From the IMG/VR virus record IMGVR_UViG_3300037261_000033, positions 28,203 through 92,202 of that record: 64,000 bases of DNA; one strand, 5' to 3'. Source of the DNA: a virus. Positions 16,327-22,556 of the stretch are shown piece after piece (the first letter of the stretch is position 1; every line of letters starts with the position of its first letter). The notes beneath the pieces are model-generated. The model was not told where the DNA came from, did not search any database, and saw only the letters and a list, made by a program, of their open reading frames with translations. The translations under genes were made by a program, and so were the position numbers.

Positions 16327-16931
16327 CCCTGCCCTTCCCCTTTTTTCTCCGCCACGTATTCGCGCAGAAGTTCACTCGCTTTTGTATTCCCGCAGCCTAC
16401 GGCCTTAGCGAGATCGCGAGTACTCGGTAACGTGTCATCCTTCGCGTCCGTTAACCTTTCTATGGTTTTCCGTGTCGCTTTAAGCGTAAAGGTGCGCGGA
16501 CGGCCGATAATCGCGCCACCGGCCTTCGCGTTTGCGAGTCCTAGCTTGCGGTTTTCGCGGATGTAATGAACGTGCGCCGCCGCCAGCGCCCTTATTACTT
16601 GCGGCTCGACCGTCTTCGGTTTGTCGGCGTAGAACCATAGCCCGGTCGCGATTGAATGCACGCTGACGCCCGCGTCAAGGAGCGCGGTAATCTGCTTCAC
16701 CAACCCCGGCACGTCGCGCCCCAAGTCCGAGAGCTTATCGATGACGATTACTTTCGGCACGCCTTCGCCTTGCTCCGTCCACCGCAACGCCTGCGCTAGT
16801 CCGCGCTGGCCGCTCGTCGCGTCCCATGAGAAGCCGCCGAACTGCTGCGCGCTCGTCCCCCTGATCGCTCGCTCAAGAAATTCCTTCGCGCTCTCCTCGT
16901 TCTCCGTCCGTGTGTAGCAGAAGTAAAACAT
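16323..16931 (-). CDS. Resolvase-like protein lacking catalytic residues
   Basis: 202 residues with the serine-recombinase N-terminal fold: YTRTEN (6-11) where active enzymes have Y-x-R-V-S-T, and KLSDLGRD where they have R-L-x-R-L-G-R. Thus the nucleophilic serine is Glu, and two catalytic arginines are Lys and Asp. A C-terminal helix-turn-helix (STRDLAKAVGCGNTKASELL) is kept. It probably binds DNA without recombining it, perhaps as a regulator. Preceded by a zinc protein gene one base away. Confidence 0.75.
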   Translation of the reverse strand: MFYFCYTRTENEESAKEFLERAIRGTSAQQFGGFSWDATSGQRGLAQALRWTEQGEGVPKVIVIDKLSDLGRDVPGLVKQITALLDAGVSVHSIATGLWFYADKPKTVEPQVIRALAAAHVHYIRENRKLGLANAKAGGAIIGRPRTFTLKATRKTIERLTDAKDDTLPSTRDLAKAVGCGNTKASELLREYVAEKKGEGQG

Positions 16932-16932
16932 C

Positions 16933-17214
16933 TCAGTTGATCGAAACGTGCAATTCCGCGTAGCAAACCCAACGACGCAGCCCTTGAAGCGGTTCCGCCT
17001 CTAGCACTGTTGGGCACGCGAACCAAGCATCTCGCCGCGCCCCTGCCTCATGTATTATTCTATCGCCCTCTTCCCGAAACGGAATATCTGTCGCCTCTAA
17101 TTCTTGCTCGGTTTTGCACCGCTTACACGTTACGACTTTCCCCGCCCACCAATGGCGCGCAGTTACTGGCGGTCTCTCGCCGTTTTTCAATTGTTTCATC
17201 TTATCGTCTTTCAC
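16933..17214 (-). CDS. Small zinc-finger-like protein, 93 aa
   Basis: CKRCKTE plus later FACP and RWVCYAE give four cysteines that may hold zinc. ATGA overlap with the HerA-like gene. No family recognised. Confidence 0.7.
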   Translation of the reverse strand: MKDDKMKQLKNGERPPVTARHWWAGKVVTCKRCKTEQELEATDIPFREEGDRIIHEAGARRDAWFACPTVLEAEPLQGLRRWVCYAELHVSIN

Positions 17215-19037
17215 TGATAAAACTCTTCACTGATTCGTATTGGTTGGCCGCGCGTGATTAGTTCCAGTGTCCGCAGTCTGGAAAGTGAATTGTTGAATCC
17301 ACCGCTGCTAGCGGAGTAACCCGTTACGGCTCCAATCTCATCCGCCGTCATTCCGTTCGGATAATTCGCGGCGAGCGTTTCGAGAATTGTCCGCTCGCAT
17401 TTGCTGCTCCGCCCAAGCCAGTGATCGAGCAATCCTTGACCTGTCGGTAATGGCTTCCAATCTCCGAGCGTTGAAAGTCCCCCCTCTGTAATCTGAATTG
17501 GATTGCCGCGAGTGATGCAATTTCCAAACGGTTTATCATCACTCGGGGCTGATCTTAGCCTACTTAATGAGTTATTGAAGCCGCCCGATGTTCCTGAATA
17601 GCCAGTAAGGATCGCTACCTGAGTCGAGGATCGGCCTTGTGGATATTGCGCCAGCGCGGAGAGAATTGTTCTTTCGCACTTTGACAGTCCATTTTCTATT
17701 CTCGGGACAGTAACGCGCGGTCGAGACGGCGGCGTAATCGTGAATGGCTCATTATGTCGGACGTGCACCGCTATTGGAATCTCTTCATCGATCATGCCTT
17801 TCATGACCTTCACCGCATTAGCTGCGTCGGCCCTTAACTTTTCAAATGTTTTCGTGCGCGCCTCGATTATTCCTTGCACCTTGCTCATAGCCGATTGCAC
17901 GGCGCTGTCTATCGCTGCCTTTAGTTCTTCCTGCGGGACTTCCTTGAAGTCGTGAGCGATAACGTTGACTAAGATTTTCATAGCTTGTTGAAGTGCTCTT
18001 TTAGTCCGGCGTAGTTCTTCGGCTTTCGGAGCGGTTTCGATTGATGGTGACGGCTGGCGCTGCGCCTTTTCTAACTGCCGCCGTAATACCGTGAGTTGCT
18101 CTTTTAGTTCGCGCGGATCATTTGCTTTTGCTTCCTCGATAACTGAGGCCAATTTTGCGGTGACTTCGGCTAGGTCAACGTCGGCCCAACTTCGGTTGTT
18201 TACCTTTTTCTGTAACTGCGGCGGCGCGAAGGAATCGAATGTCTTGAATATCGGAAAATCCGTTATGATCGGGCCGAAGTCTATTTCAGGTGACCAAATC
18301 CACGCGCTTCCGCGCGCTAGTCGCGCCAGCGTGTCGAGAACTTCTTTCCCTTGTTCCTTATCACCGCATCCCTTTATCCAATCTTCAACCGCGCCGCGAT
18401 CTGCCGCGTGAATTACGCGCATCGCGACTAACGTTTCGCACGAAGTCAGCGTGTCGTTGTGAACTTTCTGCGGTCGCTGCGATGCGATTAAGCAAACGAT
18501 CCCAAGTCCGCGCCCCTCACTCAATAGTCGATTCGACCAATGCAGGCATTTGCCCGCTTGCGGGTCGAGAATCTTACCCTTCGGAGCGAAGTTATGGAAC
18601 TCGTCACCCACGAGATAAAGCTCGCCGGAATTGGCGTTGAAAATGCCGGACGCGAAGTCAATCCAGAATTGCACCATGTGCGCAGTCATCCAGCCACGAA
18701 AACCGATGATCGCTGGCCGGTTCCCGCTCGTTATCAGTTCGGCTACGTGCTTGCCCGACTGCTGGTTAATCGGAACGTCTGTCGCGTTTTCCTTTTTGAA
18801 ATCACCGAAAGTGATAATTGGATAGCCCGGCCCTTTGCCGTCCGCCGATGCTTTCAGTCCCCACCAATCTCCCTTTGGGTCGATGATGCAGACGCGCTTC
18901 CCGCGCGATAGTAAGTGCTCGACGATATGGCGAAGCGCGGATGACTTACCCGCCCCGGTCTTACCAAGTACGACAAGATGTTGATCTAGTATCTCGTCTG
19001 GAAAGCATAACTTCACCGCGCGTGGCGTTACGCTCAT
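17211..19037 (-). CDS. HerA/DUF87-like ATPase with tandem winged-helix repeats
   Basis: 608 residues. The N-terminal motor has Walker A VLGKTGAGKSS (about 24-34), Walker B LYLVGDEFHNF and the ASQRPQ sensor typical of HerA/FtsK-like hexameric translocases. A coiled-coil linker (about 300-340) follows. The C-terminus carries two copies of a winged-helix-like unit: KCERTILSALAQYPQG ... GYSGTSGGFNNSLSRLR and KCERTILETLAANYPNG ... GYSASSGGFNNSLSRLR. Such proteins pump or pull DNA or protein; the repeats probably contact DNA or a partner. No NurA-like nuclease lies beside it. Confidence 0.85.
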   Translation of the reverse strand: MSVTPRAVKLCFPDEILDQHLVVLGKTGAGKSSALRHIVEHLLSRGKRVCIIDPKGDWWGLKASADGKGPGYPIITFGDFKKENATDVPINQQSGKHVAELITSGNRPAIIGFRGWMTAHMVQFWIDFASGIFNANSGELYLVGDEFHNFAPKGKILDPQAGKCLHWSNRLLSEGRGLGIVCLIASQRPQKVHNDTLTSCETLVAMRVIHAADRGAVEDWIKGCGDKEQGKEVLDTLARLARGSAWIWSPEIDFGPIITDFPIFKTFDSFAPPQLQKKVNNRSWADVDLAEVTAKLASVIEEAKANDPRELKEQLTVLRRQLEKAQRQPSPSIETAPKAEELRRTKRALQQAMKILVNVIAHDFKEVPQEELKAAIDSAVQSAMSKVQGIIEARTKTFEKLRADAANAVKVMKGMIDEEIPIAVHVRHNEPFTITPPSRPRVTVPRIENGLSKCERTILSALAQYPQGRSSTQVAILTGYSGTSGGFNNSLSRLRSAPSDDKPFGNCITRGNPIQITEGGLSTLGDWKPLPTGQGLLDHWLGRSSKCERTILETLAANYPNGMTADEIGAVTGYSASSGGFNNSLSRLRTLELITRGQPIRISEEFYQ

Positions 19038-19378
19038 GTGTTTGACTTAGCGCCTTCCGGCGCCAACTGACCGGCCAGCGCGATATCCTGCGCCGTCTGC
19101 CGCTTTATTCGCGCTAACATCTTGCGCAGGATCGCTTCCAGTTCGCCGATGCGCGCCATCAACTCGCAATTGTGTTGCTCTGTTGCGTTAAACGGCGTCA
19201 CCCGGTTCATGACTTTCGGTAAATGACAAATCAGTTTCCGCAATTCGTCGTGCGTGGCGTGGTCGCGGATACCGATTGCCAGCGCGTGTAGCAAACTCTC
19301 TGCGTCTGTCGGCTTGCGCGTTCGGTTGCGCGGTAGCGGGAAGAGTGTTTCGCGCGGTTGTTTCTTTTTCGTGCTCAT
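19034..19378 (-). CDS. Hypothetical protein, 114 aa
   Basis: Basic N-terminus, helical centre (ELMARIGELEAILRKMLARI) and a C-terminal tail LAPEGAKSNT that is encoded by a degenerate copy of the dispersed palindrome. Overlaps the HerA-like start by four bases. Confidence 0.68.
   Translation of the reverse strand: MSTKKKQPRETLFPLPRNRTRKPTDAESLLHALAIGIRDHATHDELRKLICHLPKVMNRVTPFNATEQHNCELMARIGELEAILRKMLARIKRQTAQDIALAGQLAPEGAKSNT
19041..19066. repeat. Dispersed palindrome copy 5 (degenerate)
   Basis: TTTGACTTAGCGCC flank and 5-bp stem GCGCC/GGCGC around a TTCC loop. Encodes the last residues of the 114-aa protein in the same frame as the copies at 3 and 38450. Confidence 0.5.
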
Positions 19379-19602
19379 ATCTTCTCGAAGATGTAAGAGT
19401 GCGGGGACGTTTCTTCGGTCGCTCCGATTGATTCAACCTTTAATCCGTTCTCGGTTGCCCACTGCGTTACTTTCTCTATTCGCTTCGCCGGGTTCCGTAC
19501 GTCGCGAAATTCGCTGTGAATTGGCTGAGATAGAACGCGCAGCTTCCCCTTCGGTTGCGCCGCGAAGTAAGCCGCGATCTCGTCTGTCGCTTTCCTGCTC
19601 AT
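19375..19602 (-). CDS. Hypothetical protein, 75 aa
   Basis: Small alpha/beta protein with no recognised motif. ATGA overlaps both neighbours. Confidence 0.66.
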   Translation of the reverse strand: MSRKATDEIAAYFAAQPKGKLRVLSQPIHSEFRDVRNPAKRIEKVTQWATENGLKVESIGATEETSPHSYIFEKI

Positions 19603-20876
19603 GATGCGCCCGGAATTGCCGCGTGGTATTCATCCCTGAATTTCGCAGCGGCGATTTGCCAGTCCCAAGTTTGCGTTTCCCAGTTTCCGCCGCTCGCGTT
19701 CGCGATTATACCCCACGCTTGTTCAAGAAGTAATGCCGCAGTCTTCGCGTCCGCTTTCGCTTCTTCACGTGCTTCGCGCGTTAATCCGATGCAGTAACTG
19801 AGTGTAACTTCCTGTCGTTTTAGCCGTCCGTTTTCGAGTAGGCACTCAGCTCTTTGCTGGCACGCGAGCTTCAAATCTGCGGCGAGTTGATCGCGCTCCT
19901 TTACTAACTCTGAATTTCGAGCGTGCATCGCTCTCGCCTCATCGCGCCACAATTCTTTAATAATCGGTTCACTTGCGCGTTTTATCTGCGCGGCGCTATC
20001 GCCCGGCGCGTGAAACACTGGTGGCGACGAAAGCAGGTTCGCGATTTGATCTGCATTTTCTTTCGTAATCCATCTCCCGTCGCCGAGTAGGTCATGCTTA
20101 ACGGTTTCATCCCATAGCTTCCGCAACTCCGCGATCACTCGTTCCTTGTGGCCGGTGAACTCTTCGATGATGTGTACGACTCGTGTCATAAACTTATTAT
20201 CTCCGAGAGTCGGAACAATCGAGGCGTAATACATCTCGCGCGCCTCACCCATGATTCTCCGCGCCGCTTCCCTTACCGAGAATGGCGGTTTATGCGTAGG
20301 CATTCGCCCGCCTTCCGTGAACGCTTTCTTGCGCACGCTCCAAGTTTGTAAATGACTACCGGGCCACGCTGGTTGTTGGATTTGCACTATCTCATCCGGC
20401 TGGCATCCGTACTTCGCGATGAACGCTTCCATGATTTCGTCCCGCTGCTCCATCACCCTATGCCACGCATCTTGAGCGCGCTCGAAGAACTGCAAGAACG
20501 GTGTCTTCGCGGCAGGCGTTTTTGAATCGTGCCGGGGTTCCAATCCAGCAATTGCGTGTGGTTTTTCGAAAGTAATAACGCAGCCGCCCACTGTTTCGCG
20601 CGTGTTATGCGCGGTGATCTTCGCAATCTTACCGTCCGCGTCGCGCTCGACCGTTACGCCGTCGAACTGCTTCAATGTAACAGCCTGATTCGAAAGCCGC
20701 TCCGGTATCGTCGTGAACTTGTGCTTAGGGTCTTCCTGAATAGCCACAACACTCGGAAGACTATTTTCGACTATAGCCTTCACCCCCTGCGGATACACTG
20801 TTCTGTACGGCCCGCCGAATGGCACCGTGATAAGAAATATTCCGTCGTGCGTTTTCTGTATCGTGATTGCGTTCAT
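19599..20876 (-). CDS. Hypothetical protein, 425 aa
   Basis: Start MNAITIQKTHDG at 20876. The N-terminal 120 residues look beta-rich; the C-terminal half is helical with a coiled-coil stretch (ELVKERDQLAADLKLACQQ). No enzyme motif seen. The upstream gap 20877-20924 has a perfect 6-bp inverted repeat (CCGTTA/TAACGG) and a weak TTTACT-N17-GACGAT promoter, so a transcript may begin here. Confidence 0.68.
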   Translation of the reverse strand: MNAITIQKTHDGIFLITVPFGGPYRTVYPQGVKAIVENSLPSVVAIQEDPKHKFTTIPERLSNQAVTLKQFDGVTVERDADGKIAKITAHNTRETVGGCVITFEKPHAIAGLEPRHDSKTPAAKTPFLQFFERAQDAWHRVMEQRDEIMEAFIAKYGCQPDEIVQIQQPAWPGSHLQTWSVRKKAFTEGGRMPTHKPPFSVREAARRIMGEAREMYYASIVPTLGDNKFMTRVVHIIEEFTGHKERVIAELRKLWDETVKHDLLGDGRWITKENADQIANLLSSPPVFHAPGDSAAQIKRASEPIIKELWRDEARAMHARNSELVKERDQLAADLKLACQQRAECLLENGRLKRQEVTLSYCIGLTREAREEAKADAKTAALLLEQAWGIIANASGGNWETQTWDWQIAAAKFRDEYHAAIPGAS

Positions 20877-20924
20877 AATCGTTGAAAGCAAATCGTCCGT
20901 TAAGTCTAACGGAAAGTAAAGGCT

Positions 20925-21110
20925 TTATTTCTGTTCGAATCCCGCGCGCCGTTTGATCCGCCGCTTGCAGTGCTCTAACGCGATATATTCTCTCGCCGCG
21001 CGCTGATGATCTTTTGCTTTAACGGTTTCCGGCAACGCTGAATTACAACTCATGCACGCTCCGTTCGCGAATAACGCCGAGACTTGATGTCCGCACGTTT
21101 CGCAACGCAC
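20925..21110 (-). CDS. Zinc-ribbon protein, 61 aa
   Basis: CETCGHQ and CMSCNS form a classic CxxC-CxxC ribbon, followed by a basic helix (KRRIKRRAGF). Possibly a small nucleic-acid-binding regulator. Confidence 0.74.
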   Translation of the reverse strand: MRCETCGHQVSALFANGACMSCNSALPETVKAKDHQRAAREYIALEHCKRRIKRRAGFEQK

Positions 21111-21113
21111 GGC

Positions 21114-21695
21114 TTACGCTCCGGCTGGCACTAACTCATCAACGATATGGAGCGTCGCCTGATCTGCTCCTGCGAAGTCGAAAAGTAATTGCCCGCTCTT
21201 CTGCCGAATCATTACCGCTTGCTGAACTTCAATGCTCGCTATGCCGTGCCGCGCTGCTATCGCCGTAAACCAGCCGAACTGATAGTCGTGGTCGCGCATC
21301 TTAAACATCGGCCTGTTCAAATCATCCGTCTTCGCTTTCTCCGTTCCCGCCAGCATCATCGGGTTAAGATGGTATAGCTCGTGGTCAAGGAGCGCGGTCT
21401 GTTGCGGCGGCGTAAACGTTTCCCAAAGTTCTCCGTCGATCTTGATGAGCACGTCGCCTTCGCCTAACGCGCGGTGAATCAGGCTCGTGACGTTGATCGT
21501 CGCTGCCGCCGCCGTGCCGTGCAGCTTCAACGCCGGGCCGGTTGGGTTGCCCGCTTCATCCTCTGACGCGTAGCACATTAGGAAGTCGATGCGCGGTTTG
21601 ATCTTCGCTAGCGTCGTCGGGTAGAACTTACGCATGATCTTCCCGGCCAGTTGTTCGACTTCTTTCTTCGCGCGAATAAATCTGTGATGCGTCAT
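21114..21695 (-). CDS. Putative phage metallopeptidase
   Basis: 193 residues with DHELYHL (HExxH, about 104-108), the zinc-binding catalytic motif of a known putative phage metallopeptidase family (same length range). The downstream glutamate/aspartate-rich part (KMRDHDYQFGWF) would supply the third ligand region. Substrate unknown; roles in virion maturation or anti-host action are guesses. Confidence 0.83.
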   Translation of the reverse strand: MTHHRFIRAKKEVEQLAGKIMRKFYPTTLAKIKPRIDFLMCYASEDEAGNPTGPALKLHGTAAAATINVTSLIHRALGEGDVLIKIDGELWETFTPPQQTALLDHELYHLNPMMLAGTEKAKTDDLNRPMFKMRDHDYQFGWFTAIAARHGIASIEVQQAVMIRQKSGQLLFDFAGADQATLHIVDELVPAGA

Positions 21696-22033
21696 TGGTT
21701 TTCTTCCTTATCTTCGATTGCTGCGGTCGCGCCCTTCGGGTAAAATTTTACTTTGGCGGTTCCAGAATGAAAACCGGTGTAAGGCGGCGTGCTCATTTCA
21801 ATTACTCCGTCGATCCGCGTGCCGTTTTCCAAAAATAATCCGCTACCTGCGTGCGATCCGTCGAGGCGCATAGATAGCTTACGCGTTAAGTAATATTCCA
21901 TCTCGCATTCTTCAAGTTCTAACACCGCGACTGTGATAGCTAAACTGCGAAGCATTAGCTGCATCCCATCGGGTAGAAACACTTTCGTGCCTTTGCTCGT
22001 GCCATCCGATTGAACTCGCAGGTAGTTCTTCAT
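21692..22033 (-). CDS. Hypothetical protein, 113 aa
   Basis: Start MKNYLRVQSDG at 22033 by ATGA overlap. Predominantly beta-strand composition with repeated G/T turns. No family recognised. Confidence 0.66.
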   Translation of the reverse strand: MKNYLRVQSDGTSKGTKVFLPDGMQLMLRSLAITVAVLELEECEMEYYLTRKLSMRLDGSHAGSGLFLENGTRIDGVIEMSTPPYTGFHSGTAKVKFYPKGATAAIEDKEENQ

Positions 22034-22224
22034 TGGTTGCCCGGCCACTCCACTGCGTCAGCTTCACCGCGAAATACTTTCCACGCTATCCGTAGGCGCT
22101 CTCGGAATGAGACGTAACCGGACTGGCGTGACGGATACCATTGATGCCAGATACAAACCTTCGCCCCCGTTTGGTAATGCCGGACAAGTTCAATCAACTT
22201 CCAGAGCTTCGGTGCTTTTTTCAT
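22030..22224 (-). CDS. Hypothetical basic protein, 64 aa
   Basis: Basic, Trp-rich (IWHQWYPSRQ, IAWKVFRGE). First gene after the terminator at 22239-22287; its leader has no obvious strong Shine-Dalgarno. Confidence 0.62.
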   Translation of the reverse strand: MKKAPKLWKLIELVRHYQTGAKVCIWHQWYPSRQSGYVSFRERLRIAWKVFRGEADAVEWPGNQ

Positions 22225-22238
22225 TTCATTTTCGTTTC

Positions 22239-22287
22239 TAAAAAAGTGCTGCCCGGCGGGTTCCCTTTAAGCCCCGCGCCGGGCAGC
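22239..22287 (-). terminator. Rho-independent terminator
   Basis: Perfect 11-bp GC-rich stem (GCTGCCCGGCG, 22248-22258, with its complement 22277-22287), followed on the minus strand by ACTTTTTT. It ends the terminase-helicase operon. Bases 22288-22355 show no gene. Confidence 0.75.
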
Positions 22288-22355
22288 GGCCCCTTTATGT
22301 CTCCTACTATTTATCTCTCCGAATCCGCAAGATGGAAAGCTTTTTCTTTCCCGGC

Positions 22356-22556
22356 TTAGCGTCCTTGGATGCTAACTGAAATTGGCGGCGTATGTCCCTT
22401 GTGTCGCCTCGGGTTAATCCCGTGCCTACGCTCAAACTCCGCGTCGGCTTCTAATATTCCATCTGCTTCGATCTGTTCCATCTTTGGTAGCTTAATGAAA
22501 TCCGCGTAATGTTTGTCGCTTTGGATCGCGAACGTCGTGTAGGTGAACGTTTTCAT
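22356..22556 (-). CDS. Hypothetical protein, 66 aa
   Basis: Last gene before the terminator. Contains EADAEFERRHGINPRRHKGH, a charged stretch. ATGA overlap with the intein-containing helicase. Confidence 0.66.
   Translation of the reverse strand: MKTFTYTTFAIQSDKHYADFIKLPKMEQIEADGILEADAEFERRHGINPRRHKGHTPPISVSIQGR

Noticed and set aside
16323-16931. Active phage integrase/resolvase implying lysogeny
   Set aside because: Catalytic Ser and two arginines are replaced and no attachment-site repeats were found, so no evidence for integration.
22288-22355. Small gene before the terminator
   Set aside because: A GGAG-like site is present but no ATG, GTG or TTG frame of useful length follows.
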